A stretch of 64,000 nucleotides of DNA from NCBI GenBank assembly GCA_963827155.1, contig CAWGZV010000002.1:682001-746000 (forward strand), read 5' to 3'. Source of the stretch: UTCFX2 sp963827155. Its GTDB lineage: Bacteria; Chloroflexota; Anaerolineae; Anaerolineales; UBA4823. Position 1 is the first letter of the stretch, and each line of letters starts with the position of its first letter. A program made the position numbers and the translations under genes. This document shows, in pieces, positions 18,294-26,763 of this stretch. The notes beneath the pieces were generated by a model that saw only the letters and a list, made by a program, of their open reading frames with translations, searched no databases and was not told the DNA's origin.

Positions 18294-20309
18294 TCAGTCC
18301 GCAGCCACTCCATATAAAGCCTGGCGCCTTTCATCCAGGGTCAAGACTTCAAGCTCCAGCATTCGCTGGTCGCCGCTGCGACCGAAGCGTGTTGGATCAT
18401 ATTCCGGCAACCCAAGCGCGGCTCGCTTCTTGTCGATGTGTTCCAGTGTCTTTTCGACCATCACGTCCACATCGGCGATGAATTCCATCTTTCCGCCGTA
18501 GAGCTTTTCCCAGCCTTCGCTGATGTAGCGCAGGACAATATCGCTGTCGCCTACTCGATCCGGCATACCGCTGATAGGCGATGAGCCGCCGAAAATAACA
18601 TAGGCGCCAGAGGCGACACAGTAGGTTCCGATTGAAAGCGCCTTCTCACTCATCCACTCAGGCGCAAGCCCAACGGCAGGAATCTGATCGATATCGTCAC
18701 CCAGACCGCCTTCCTCCACCATCTGGGTAAGCACAGTCAGGATGCGGGTATTGTCCACACAGGACCCCATATGAAGCACCGGGGGGATCCCCACTGTCTC
18801 ACAAATCTCACGCAGTCCGGGTCCAACTTTTTCAAGCCCGGCTTCACCAAGCAGCAATCCCAATTTGGCGCTGGCAATCGCTCCGCAGCCTGTCTCTACC
18901 ACCAAGACATCTTGCTTCAACAACTGCTCAGTTACATAAGTATGCAGGTAATCCTGCTTGCTGCGAGGGTTGTTGCAGCCGACAATCGCCGCAACACCAC
19001 GGATGCGGCCAGACATAATAGCATCGTTCAGTGGTCTGAACGAAGCCCGGTACGAGCCTCCCAGCATGTAATTGATATATTCGTGGGAAAATCCGGGGAT
19101 CAAATCTTCGCGCACCTGGGGGATATGAGTTTTGCCGCGGTTTTTATAGTTGTCAATAGCTACTTTTAATATTTCTTTTGCGATCGTCAGCGCTTTGTGT
19201 TCGTCAAATTGAATGTGGGTCGCTCCAGTAATTTTCACTTTCGGCGAGGTGGTGATTACTTTGGTATGGAAGTTTGACGCCAGCCCTACCAAGGCTTGCA
19301 TGACACACTGCACATCCACAACCATGGCTTCCACCGCGCCAGTCAAGATCGCGAGCTCTTGATGCAGGAAATTCCCAGCAGCGGGTATGCCCTGGCGCAT
19401 CAAGATCTCATTTGCAGTGCAGCAGATACCGGATAAATTCACGCCCGCTGCGCCAGCAGCTTTTGCATATTCAATGATTTCTGGGTCCTGGGAAGCCGCA
19501 ACGATCATCTGACTGAGGGTCGGCTCATGCCCATGCACGACGACGTTAACCATATCGTCCTTAAGTACTCCCAGATTTGCCTGTCCGAGGATTGGGGCAG
19601 GTGTGCCGAATAAGATATCTGAGATGTCGGTGGCAATCAGGCTGCCCCCCCAACCATCCGCCAGGGCGGTGCGCACGGCGTGAAGCAAGATATGCTCAGG
19701 ATCCTGGTCGTCACCGATGTGGGTGCGGTGGAGGGCTTCAACCACCTCACGGTCGACGCCGCGCGGCATTACGCCAGTTTCTTCCCAAAGCTTCTGGCGC
19801 TTCGCTGGCGCCCGTTTTGTGACGACGATCGCGCCTTTCTGCTGCCCGAATTGGGCAATGTAAAGATCTGCGAGGTCATTTGCGATCTCAGACGGCGACC
19901 TTCCTTCGATTGGGATGCCATTTCCCTGTGCAACCGTTCGCAGCTTGGCAATATCCCTTAAGATATATCCTTCTGCTTCCCCATTTGCCACCGCTTTGAG
20001 CGTGAAAGCCATATCGCGACCATGGTCAGAATGGGCGGCAGAGCCAGCTGCCACCGACCGGATGAAATTGCGTGCCTGAATGGTGTCAATCGTCGCGCCG
20101 CACACCCCGGTTTGACCATCTTTTGTCAGGCGGCAGGGTCCCATCCCGCAGATCTTGCAGCACATTCCAGCGCCGCCAATATTGCACGGCACCATTTCAT
20201 CCGCCCGGCTGAATGCAGTGCTAATTCCAAGTTCATCCGCCCGGATCAACATCTGCTGCGCCGCCGGGTCAGCGGATTGCTCTTCGTATGTTCGTTTAGC
20301 TTTCGCCAT
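18294..20309 (-). CDS. cooS: Carbon monoxide dehydrogenase catalytic subunit
   Basis: Ni-Fe CODH (AcsA type), reducing CO2 to CO for acetyl-CoA synthase. Near the N-terminus the B/D-cluster cysteines appear in GAGMCCKICGMGPCRLT and later GVCGA. The C-cluster region contains LSGICCTANEILMR, VGCNNPRSKQD, ETGCGAIASAKLG and MGSCVDN. About 671 residues, slightly longer than many CooS proteins. Two ATGs are close together; the second (20309) sits at proper distance from GGAGG, the first (20315) is too close. It follows the small 128-aa protein by about ten bases and precedes acsB in one transcript from the promoter at 20873-20901. Confidence 0.95.
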   Translation of the reverse strand: MAKAKRTYEEQSADPAAQQMLIRADELGISTAFSRADEMVPCNIGGAGMCCKICGMGPCRLTKDGQTGVCGATIDTIQARNFIRSVAAGSAAHSDHGRDMAFTLKAVANGEAEGYILRDIAKLRTVAQGNGIPIEGRSPSEIANDLADLYIAQFGQQKGAIVVTKRAPAKRQKLWEETGVMPRGVDREVVEALHRTHIGDDQDPEHILLHAVRTALADGWGGSLIATDISDILFGTPAPILGQANLGVLKDDMVNVVVHGHEPTLSQMIVAASQDPEIIEYAKAAGAAGVNLSGICCTANEILMRQGIPAAGNFLHQELAILTGAVEAMVVDVQCVMQALVGLASNFHTKVITTSPKVKITGATHIQFDEHKALTIAKEILKVAIDNYKNRGKTHIPQVREDLIPGFSHEYINYMLGGSYRASFRPLNDAIMSGRIRGVAAIVGCNNPRSKQDYLHTYVTEQLLKQDVLVVETGCGAIASAKLGLLLGEAGLEKVGPGLREICETVGIPPVLHMGSCVDNTRILTVLTQMVEEGGLGDDIDQIPAVGLAPEWMSEKALSIGTYCVASGAYVIFGGSSPISGMPDRVGDSDIVLRYISEGWEKLYGGKMEFIADVDVMVEKTLEHIDKKRAALGLPEYDPTRFGRSGDQRMLELEVLTLDERRQALYGVAAD

Positions 20310-20323
20310 TTTCATTCCTCCAT

Positions 20324-20710
20324 CTATTTGTTAATCACACCAAATCCAGGACAGTTCCAGAGCGGCCTGCCGGTATAGTTCACCCGCTGGGCAAAGCTTA
20401 CGACTTCCCGGCTGGTTTCATATACTTCGGTATGGCGAAAATATGTCAAGGAGCGGTCGCTTTCTAAGCTCGCTGCAATCCCGCTTTCTGATGGCGTTAT
20501 CCAATCACCGAGATAACCTGCTTCATCCAGCTTGCTGCTGATCTCCTTTTCCTGGATCAGATCGCTGTCAAAAGCTACTTCAACAATCTGGAAAGCACTG
20601 CTGGCATACACATCATCAACACCAGGCAGCTCTAACAGGATCCGGCGAACTTCTTGAACATGGTGGTCCCCATATAAAACCGGTGTGTTGTAAGTTACTT
20701 TCTTTTTCAT
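20324..20710 (-). CDS. Small HMA-like ferredoxin-fold protein leading the CODH operon
   Basis: 128 residues. The first 70 residues read like a heavy-metal-associated fold (VRRILLELPGVDDVYASSAFQIVEVAFDSDLI, then a second helix and GYLGDW) but the metal-binding CxxC is absent, so classical Cu/Zn binding is unlikely. The C-terminal 50 residues hold histidine and cysteine in FRHTEVYETS and RPLWNCPGFGVINK. It is the first gene of the CODH operon, with AGGAG before ATG 20710 and about ten bases to cooS. A role in nickel handling or CODH assembly or regulation is only suggested by position. I do not know a characterised homologue. Confidence 0.8.
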   Translation of the reverse strand: MKKKVTYNTPVLYGDHHVQEVRRILLELPGVDDVYASSAFQIVEVAFDSDLIQEKEISSKLDEAGYLGDWITPSESGIAASLESDRSLTYFRHTEVYETSREVVSFAQRVNYTGRPLWNCPGFGVINK

Positions 20711-20748
20711 TTGCTGTTTACTCCTGTTTCAATGGCGTTTTGCTTAAG

Positions 20749-20800
20749 GAAAAAGAAAAGCGCCAGGCACAATGGATGTAAATACGATCATGCCTGACGC
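20749..20800 (-). terminator. Leader terminator (possible attenuator) of the CODH operon
   Basis: On the minus strand GCGTCAGGCA (20791-20800) pairs with TGCCTGGCGC (20760-20769), ten pairs with one G-T, followed directly by TTTTCTTTTT. It lies in the leader, about 70 bases after the predicted start site and about 40 before the first gene, so it can stop transcription before the operon unless antitermination occurs. It could alternatively stop read-through from the gene upstream. Confidence 0.65.
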
Positions 20801-20872
20801 AGCATAGCTAATAAAGGGAATCTCCAACATTAAGCAGCAATCTACCGATATCATATCAAATTGGTCGCCATG

Positions 20873-20901
20873 AATATAGCAAAGTTGTCATAGGATGACA
20901 A
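20873..20901 (-). promoter_or_regulatory. CODH operon promoter with palindromic operator
   Basis: Minus-strand -35 TTGTCA (20896-20901), exactly 17 bp, then -10 TATATT (20873-20878). A perfect palindrome TTGTCAT-AGG-ATGACAA (20885-20901) covers the -35 and half the spacer, a position typical of a repressor operator. Predicted start is near 20866, giving a leader of about 155 bases that contains the hairpin at 20760-20800. Confidence 0.7.
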
Positions 20902-20933
20902 GTGACAAACATACCTATTTTTGTAAGGTATTA

Positions 20934-22529
20934 TTACATCTGGCTGTCGAGGGTTTGGACGTTTTCGGTGAGCGCCATCGCACCAATGTAGCGGCCCATA
21001 AACTGAGGATCTTGATCGAGATCGATCTGCTCCGCTCGCCTGGCGAGCTTTTCCCCTAAAAGAAAGCCTTCTTCCGATAGGAAAATCGCAGCACCCAAGC
21101 CAGCTCCGTTTGGAATAGTCTCAATAAGTTCGAGTGGGGCTGGCGGGATCATCCCTAGCGAACGGGCTGATTCTTTATCGATTTGCCCGCCGAACGAGCC
21201 GGTCAGGATAATTCGCTTTAAATCCTTTGGTTCAAGGTCCAATTGGGCGAGGAGAGTATCCATTGCCGCCCGGATTGCACCTTTCGCTTTTTGGAGCTCG
21301 CGGACGTCCCACTGTGTGAGACTCAACCTGCCGTCCTCCGTCAGTCTGACCTGCCTGGCGCCATGCCGATCGGTTCCGATTCGATCCTTCAATACCGGTG
21401 GATTTTCTAATATTCGTCCGCTTTCGACAATCACACCTGCATCGCGCAGAACGTGGACCAAGCTGAGGAGACCTGAGCCGGTCAAACCAACCGGTTCAGC
21501 GTCAGCGATCGTGCTAAAACTCAACTCACCGTCAACCAAGCTCGCCGAGACGATCGCACCATCGACGGCGCGTGTCCCGCATGAGATAAATACCCCTTCG
21601 AATGCCGGACCCGCGGCGGTGGATGCTGTCAGAATGCGCTTCCCGTCGGTCACCAGGACCTCGCCGTTCGTCCCCAGATCGATTGCCGCGAGAGGTCCGT
21701 CGGGCTGGTCGTAGTGAAAATATGCCAGACAAGCCAAGGCATCTGAGCCGACGAATCCACCAATCAGCGGCGGCAGCATGACCTGGGTTTGATCAGGAAA
21801 AATCCCGCGCGTAATCCAACCTGCATCTCGGATGGCGGCACTGTCGACGGGTTGGAACGGTCTGGCAGCCAGCTTTTCAACCGGCATGCCGGTCAGCAGG
21901 TGATGCATTGCCACATTGCAAACAATGGTCGCCCTGGTAATCCGGGCTCTTATTCGGGGGGCAAGATTGAGGGAATCCACCGCCTGGTTGATGGATGCGA
22001 TTGCCAGGCGCTGCAGCCTTCCCGCATTTTCAGGGTCAACCAGGACTGCCGAAAGGCGAGAAATGACATCCGCGCCAAAAACAGTTTGCTGATTCAAGCC
22101 TGCTCCACCAGCACAGACTTCGCCATTATCCAGCATCGTTAGGAATGCTGCAACGGTTGTAGAGCCAAGATCGACCGCAATCCCAAGCGGTAAATCAGAG
22201 TATTTATAACGCTGGCTTGTGCGAAAGATCTTGTTGGAATAAACAACGATCGGCGCTAGGATAACTTTGACATCTCCGGCGAGGCGCGCCCGGCAGGCCA
22301 GGCGGTTGTTGACTGCAAGCTCGCCAGCAGTCAAATGCTTCAGCTCGATTTCATCTGGCGGAGCAGCACCCTGCTCGACAAGCACTTTGCATTTCCCGCA
22401 GGTGCCTCTGCCGGCACAAGGCTGCTCCAATGGCAGACCAGAAGCGGCGATCAAATCGCCTAACAGACTGCCAATTTCAGCTTCAACCGTTTCTGTCTTC
22501 TCACCGTAAACAATAGTTACGAGAGGCAT
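20934..22529 (-). CDS. Second RACo-like ASKHA/ferredoxin protein (DUF4445 type)
   Basis: 531 residues: an N-terminal [2Fe-2S] ferredoxin (CAGRGTCGKCKVLV with a later Cys in RLACRA) and an ASKHA ATPase-like core (AVDLGSTTVAAFLTML, NVAMHHLLTG, AIDLGTNGEVLVTDG, LTGSGLLSLVHVL, LTGSFGGQI). It is about 110 residues shorter than the copy at 11125-13059 because the linker between the domains is shorter. Such proteins reactivate corrinoid proteins, including those of O-demethylases. It is separated from the CODH operon by a promoter and clusters with a DUF1638 gene, so its partner may be another corrinoid protein not in this window. Confidence 0.85.
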   Translation of the reverse strand: MPLVTIVYGEKTETVEAEIGSLLGDLIAASGLPLEQPCAGRGTCGKCKVLVEQGAAPPDEIELKHLTAGELAVNNRLACRARLAGDVKVILAPIVVYSNKIFRTSQRYKYSDLPLGIAVDLGSTTVAAFLTMLDNGEVCAGGAGLNQQTVFGADVISRLSAVLVDPENAGRLQRLAIASINQAVDSLNLAPRIRARITRATIVCNVAMHHLLTGMPVEKLAARPFQPVDSAAIRDAGWITRGIFPDQTQVMLPPLIGGFVGSDALACLAYFHYDQPDGPLAAIDLGTNGEVLVTDGKRILTASTAAGPAFEGVFISCGTRAVDGAIVSASLVDGELSFSTIADAEPVGLTGSGLLSLVHVLRDAGVIVESGRILENPPVLKDRIGTDRHGARQVRLTEDGRLSLTQWDVRELQKAKGAIRAAMDTLLAQLDLEPKDLKRIILTGSFGGQIDKESARSLGMIPPAPLELIETIPNGAGLGAAIFLSEEGFLLGEKLARRAEQIDLDQDPQFMGRYIGAMALTENVQTLDSQM

Positions 22530-22535
22530 GGTCGA

Positions 22536-23240
22536 TTACAAGATTCGCAAGAAATCGTGCTGGGTGAGGACGCCGCCAGGTCGAATGATCAAAAAATCCT
22601 CATCATCTGGATCAATTCCTCCAGCCTGGTTCCCCAGCTTGCGCACGTACTGGTCCGATCCCAAGATTTCCTGATACTGGATATTCCAGCGGCTGCTGAA
22701 TTCTGCGACGCGGAGGGCTTCTTCGCGGTAGAACTCGATATCTCGCTGCTGGTGGGCGACAAATGCCAGACGTTTGTAATTATGATAAAGGCTATCGATC
22801 AGCCAATCGGCCTTAGCAGCGCCGTATTTCACGACATATTCCTCGTATTCTTTCAGCGGATTGCTTCCAGATTCCAGCCACCCTTTGGTGAGATAGTAGG
22901 TTCCTGGCGACTCATCAAATTCTCGCCGGTAGGCGGCATAAGAACCCAGGAAAATGGCGATGCAGTCATCCGTGCGAGGGATCACAAGGGTGTGGATCCC
23001 CGCTCGAATGCCGTCCAGACCATTTCCGCAAAGCCCGTACCCTAATAATATCAGGCTCGGCTCAGAGATGGCATCGATCCGCTCCTGAACGCCAATCCGC
23101 AAGTTTTTGGGAACTCGATGGAGTCCGTAATCGAGGAAGATGAATTCTCTGGCGACCTGGGCGGGGATATACTGCTCAATCAGGTTTTGGAACACCTTGC
23201 AGGCAAGGATCACCACGGGCAGCGGCTGTGGATCTGGCAT
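22536..23240 (-). CDS. DUF1638 domain protein
   Basis: About 234 residues, a family of unknown biochemistry often found beside corrinoid methyltransferase genes. Visible features: VVILACKVFQNLIEQ at the start with a conserved Cys, LGYGLCGNGLDGI, a VIPRTDDCIAIFLGS block and a C-terminal FLIIRPGGVLTQHDF. ATG 23240 follows AAAGGATG. It ends six bases before the RACo-like start, so the two are translated together. The pairing supports a role in corrinoid protein handling, which is inference from neighbourhood. Confidence 0.8.
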   Translation of the reverse strand: MPDPQPLPVVILACKVFQNLIEQYIPAQVAREFIFLDYGLHRVPKNLRIGVQERIDAISEPSLILLGYGLCGNGLDGIRAGIHTLVIPRTDDCIAIFLGSYAAYRREFDESPGTYYLTKGWLESGSNPLKEYEEYVVKYGAAKADWLIDSLYHNYKRLAFVAHQQRDIEFYREEALRVAEFSSRWNIQYQEILGSDQYVRKLGNQAGGIDPDDEDFLIIRPGGVLTQHDFLRIL

Positions 23241-23386
23241 CAAGCATCCTTTTAGAATGAGATTAATGCAGGTTGGTTCGTACGGCTGATCGGCTTACCG
23301 ACAATCTTGACATTTTACCAAGAAATGCATGAAGGATAATTAGGGAATACTGAATCACATACGAATTTTGGATTGGTTTCCTGAAA

Positions 23387-24337
23387 TCAGGGAGCGATTG
23401 GAGTTGGTTGGACTTCGGGTTCGCCCTGGCGAAAGTCGATGACAGGCATCGTGCCACCGCTGCTGATGATCCATTTGCTGTTTTGGCTGAGAGCCTGGGC
23501 AATCAGAACCTGAATATATGCTTCACCCATGGCGCCTTTTCCTTCCAGCTCCTGAAGAATTAAGCGCAGCGATTCTTTCTGCGCCTCTGCAAGCTTGGTG
23601 ATCTGGTAAGCATCACCCTCCGCTTTCTTCTGGGCAGTGTAGAACTCGCTGTCAGCAAGTGTCCGCTGCTGGATCGCCTCGGCTTTTGCCTGTTCTTGAA
23701 GCTGGACTGCCACCATTCGGTCTTTGATTGCCGTGACGACCTCCTCAGGAGGAGAAGCGCTCTGGACTTGAACCAGGATGAAACGTACCCCATATTGTTC
23801 CTCTTTCTTCTGCAGGGCAGTCAACATTTCCTGATTGATCTCGGCGCGATTATGCATGACCTCGTCCATTTTACGAGTATTGACGACGTCCCTCAAAGTG
23901 CCTTTGACGAAACCGGCAACGATTTCTTCTGGGTTCAACACTTCAAGCTGATAACGGACAGGATCGTCCACCCGATAGGTATAAAGAAGGGATACATCCA
24001 TCGTCACGTCGTCTGATGTCATTGCAGCGAGCTGTTCGACTATCCCGCCACGCTCGATGACAGTGACCCCGATGACCGTATCCACAAAAGGGATCTGAAC
24101 ATGCCATCCAGGCTGGTCAACACTGACAAACTTTCCGCCCCGCAGATGCAGGCCTCTTTCATAAGGGCGAATTTTATAGATTGCAGCGCGTGTTAATGAA
24201 AATATTGTGCTCCCGACAATCAAAACAACTAATATCACCAGTGCATTTCTATATATAAAATCCAAACAACCTCGCCCAAATCCTTTTTTTGGGGTCTCTC
24301 TTTCGGAATTGGATCCTGAAAGTGAATTTTGTGACAT
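23387..24337 (-). CDS. SPFH/Band 7 (prohibitin-like) membrane protein
   Basis: About 316 residues. A single membrane segment near residues 23-46 (LVILVVLIVGSTIFSL) is followed by a Band 7/SPFH domain (GLHLRGGKFVSVDQPGWHVQIPFVDTV through VRFILVQVQSA) and a long charged helix rich in Ala, Glu and Lys (residues about 200-270), as in HflK and prohibitins. Such proteins form membrane scaffolds that often regulate proteases. ATG 24337 follows GGAG; the frame is open ten codons further but without a ribosome site. A TATAAT on the minus strand at 24469-24474 could be its promoter. No partner nfeD or hflC lies beside it. Confidence 0.85.
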   Translation of the reverse strand: MSQNSLSGSNSERETPKKGFGRGCLDFIYRNALVILVVLIVGSTIFSLTRAAIYKIRPYERGLHLRGGKFVSVDQPGWHVQIPFVDTVIGVTVIERGGIVEQLAAMTSDDVTMDVSLLYTYRVDDPVRYQLEVLNPEEIVAGFVKGTLRDVVNTRKMDEVMHNRAEINQEMLTALQKKEEQYGVRFILVQVQSASPPEEVVTAIKDRMVAVQLQEQAKAEAIQQRTLADSEFYTAQKKAEGDAYQITKLAEAQKESLRLILQELEGKGAMGEAYIQVLIAQALSQNSKWIISSGGTMPVIDFRQGEPEVQPTPIAP

Positions 24338-24631
24338 GATTTTTCTCCGTTCAAATCGCCAAATCATACGGATTATGGATCAATTTTTTACGGTAAATGC
24401 CCTCCCCCAGCACACAAACAGCAACCGATTATTTATATCCTGTTTATCGGATGCAATGACTACCATTGATTATAATTCTATTTGACTTAAAACCAGATCA
24501 TTTTATGGAAAGGGCTGGCAAAGCGCGAAAATATCGGTCCTAAATTTCAAAGAAACAGTGTCAGAATACTGTCGGATCACTTTCCCCCACAATTTAAGGA
24601 TTTGCCGTTCATTGACCACATAAATATTCAG

Positions 24632-24703
24632 TGGCGAGGGTGGGATTTGAACCCACATCCAAGGGCTTATGAGTCCCCTGCTCCACCGTTGAGCTACCTC
24701 GCC
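24632..24703 (-). tRNA. tRNA with CAT anticodon, probably tRNA-Met
   Basis: Minus-strand cloverleaf. Acceptor GGCGAGG (24697-24703) pairs with CCTCGCC (24633-24639), discriminator A; CCA is not encoded. The loop CTCATAA gives anticodon CAT, and the T arm holds GGTTCAAATCC. The closing pair of the anticodon stem is an A-G mismatch. Its 5' end pairs fully, unlike an initiator tRNA. A lysidine-modified tRNA-Ile cannot be excluded without comparison. Confidence 0.88.
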
Positions 24704-24718
24704 ATTCAGAGCGGCAGA

Positions 24719-24747
24719 ATATTACTATGCTTAATTTGATTTGTCAA
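24719..24747 (-). promoter_or_regulatory. Promoter of tRNA-Met
   Basis: Consensus -35 TTGACA (24742-24747), 17-bp spacer, -10 TAATAT (24719-24724) on the minus strand, ending about 15 bases before the tRNA. Its -10 is identical to that of the tRNA-Asp promoter. Confidence 0.8.
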
Positions 24748-24820
24748 CACAAAACGCTTGAAGCCTGATCCTGAAGGCACTCGGTTGAGCGGTCAAAAAA
24801 ATCAAATTACGGACAGAATT

Positions 24821-25801
24821 TTACATACTCCGAGAGACAAAATAGCGAGTAAGGTCTTCCAGGGCGCGACGATAGGCATTTTCCGGGAAAGTTTCCAGGA
24901 TATCCAACCCGCGCTGCATATAGACCTGTGCTTCCTCAATCGACCGTTCGATCGCCCCACTCTGACGGATGCCGTCGACCAGCCTTGCAACAACCGTCTC
25001 GGACAGGTGATTGCTGCTCATCACAGATACCATATCTTTGTCGTTCGGATGCGCCTCGAGGAAATACAAAGCCGGCAGCGTGATCAAGCCCTGCCGCAGG
25101 TCGCTGGCAACCGGTTTTCCAACCGTAGCCTGTTCACCGGTAAAATCCAACACATCGTCGACAATCTGGAATGCCATCCCGATTGAATAACCAAATTTCC
25201 GGGCAGATTCGATAACTTTATCATCGACAGGGCTCAAGAGGGCGGCAGCCGTTGACGCAAGCTCGAATAATGAGGCTGTTTTCGCAAATATCCGCTGTTC
25301 GTAGTTTTCTCGATTTGCAAGCCCACGGCTGGTGAACATCTGGGTTATCTCGCCGCTGACGATAGTTGTGAGGGTTTCGGCGAACATTTTCATCAAGACG
25401 ATAGAGTCTGTTCCAGCCGCCAGCATTGCGGCACGGGAAAAAATGAAGTCGCCTGTCAAAACCGTTGCAGCTGGCGACCACTGGGCGTTCAGTGTGGCAA
25501 TCCCTCTTCGAAGGATCGAGCCATCAATCAAATCATCATGCACCAGAGTTGCAGTATGCAACAGCTCGATAGCCGCGGAAAGGATAACCAATCGATCTCG
25601 ATCACCATTCAGAATCCCGCCCATTAGCAGCACGACCCCAGGGCGCACCCGTTTTCCACCAGAGCCCAAGAGGTGTTTGAGGGCTTCTTCCAATTGAGGA
25701 TGCCTGTCATCCGCCTGACTGCGCATCAAATCTTCGACCCGCTGGAGCTCATCCTGCACAGGCGCTAAAAAATCACCAGATTTCACCAGACTTCTTACCA
25801 A
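24821..25801 (-). CDS. Polyprenyl diphosphate synthase (trans-isoprenyl)
   Basis: Builds all-trans polyprenyl diphosphates from IPP for quinones or lipid carriers. 326 residues, all-helical. The two aspartate-rich motifs are present: first VHDDLIDGS near residue 92, second FQIVDDVLDF near residue 219, with GGKRVRP at residue 52 for IPP binding. The first motif is the short DDxxD type of medium or long-chain synthases, so product length cannot be fixed. The TTG at 25801 overlaps the end of tatD; a GTG five codons later is an alternative start. Confidence 0.88.
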   Translation of the reverse strand: MVRSLVKSGDFLAPVQDELQRVEDLMRSQADDRHPQLEEALKHLLGSGGKRVRPGVVLLMGGILNGDRDRLVILSAAIELLHTATLVHDDLIDGSILRRGIATLNAQWSPAATVLTGDFIFSRAAMLAAGTDSIVLMKMFAETLTTIVSGEITQMFTSRGLANRENYEQRIFAKTASLFELASTAAALLSPVDDKVIESARKFGYSIGMAFQIVDDVLDFTGEQATVGKPVASDLRQGLITLPALYFLEAHPNDKDMVSVMSSNHLSETVVARLVDGIRQSGAIERSIEEAQVYMQRGLDILETFPENAYRRALEDLTRYFVSRSM

Positions 25802-26616
25802 AGAAATAACCTCGCCGCGTTTTCAGTAGTCGTTTTCGACAGGTCCTGCGTGGATACTCCGCGCAGCTCTGCAACCTTGTCCGCTGTTAAGCGCACAAAA
25901 GCTGGCTCATTCCTTCTACCCCGGTGCGCTTGTGGGGGCAAGAATGGAGCATCAGTTTCCACCAGGATCTTTTCATCAGGCAACATCCTGACGACATCCC
26001 TGAGGGTCTCTGAATTCTTATAGGTTACCGGGCCGCCGATCCCAATCCAGAAACCTAATTTCACTGCACTTTCGGCCGCACTCACATCGCCGCTGAACGA
26101 GTGTAACACACCAGGTCGAAGGCGAAGGGAAGATTCCTCAGATTTAAGCCTGCCAGTCCATTCCTTCAGAATTTCAAGGAGATCATTCCACGCTTGACCG
26201 CCTCCAGCCTGCTTATCTCGCAGGTGCAAGATGACTGGCAGCCCATACTGAGCTGCAAGATCAAGCTGATCATGAAGGATCTCCCGCTGCAATTGCGCTG
26301 GAGCCGCATCCCAATAATAATCCAGTCCAATCTCGCCAATTCCGACGACCTTTGGCGCTTGGGCCATTTCTGCCAGGCGATTTATGGAAGCTGAGTCCCA
26401 AGTCAGGGCATCATTGGGATGAACGCCAACAGCAGCGTAAACCCGATCAATCAACTTTGCATTGTTCACCGCATCCTGGCTGGATTTGAGATCTATTCCA
26501 GGATTGAGAATGCGGATGATCCCCGCCTGCTCTGCTCGCAGAAGCACTTCTGCCCTGTCTTGATCGAAGGATTGAAAATCTAGGTGGCAGTGGGTATCGG
26601 CTAGCACGTTGTTCAT
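25795..26616 (-). CDS. tatD: TatD family metal-dependent hydrolase
   Basis: Cytoplasmic metal-dependent nuclease of the amidohydrolase barrel fold. 273 residues with the full set of metal motifs: THCHLDFQSF at the start, VGIGEIGLDYYW (residue about 93), LHLRDKQAG, LHSFSGD and ETDAPFLPPQAHRGRRNEP near the C-terminus. It overlaps the polyprenyl synthase gene by seven bases, so the pair is co-transcribed. Relatives act as 3'-5' exonucleases in DNA repair. Confidence 0.92.
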   Translation of the reverse strand: MNNVLADTHCHLDFQSFDQDRAEVLLRAEQAGIIRILNPGIDLKSSQDAVNNAKLIDRVYAAVGVHPNDALTWDSASINRLAEMAQAPKVVGIGEIGLDYYWDAAPAQLQREILHDQLDLAAQYGLPVILHLRDKQAGGGQAWNDLLEILKEWTGRLKSEESSLRLRPGVLHSFSGDVSAAESAVKLGFWIGIGGPVTYKNSETLRDVVRMLPDEKILVETDAPFLPPQAHRGRRNEPAFVRLTADKVAELRGVSTQDLSKTTTENAARLFLW

Positions 26617-26763
26617 GGAAACAGGCGGAGGTATTATATCAAGGGAAATCAGATGAAGGTAGGGGACACTGGCAAGAATGATTTCTTTGCTATAATCTAC
26701 TCGATATCTGTACAGTTCAAATAATATTGGTAGATAAGCACTAAACTAGGCAACGATCTGGCA

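Noticed and set aside
24632..24703. Initiator tRNA-Met
   Set aside because: The first acceptor pair is a normal G-C pair, whereas bacterial initiators carry a mismatch there; it is an elongator, or possibly tRNA-Ile with modified CAT.
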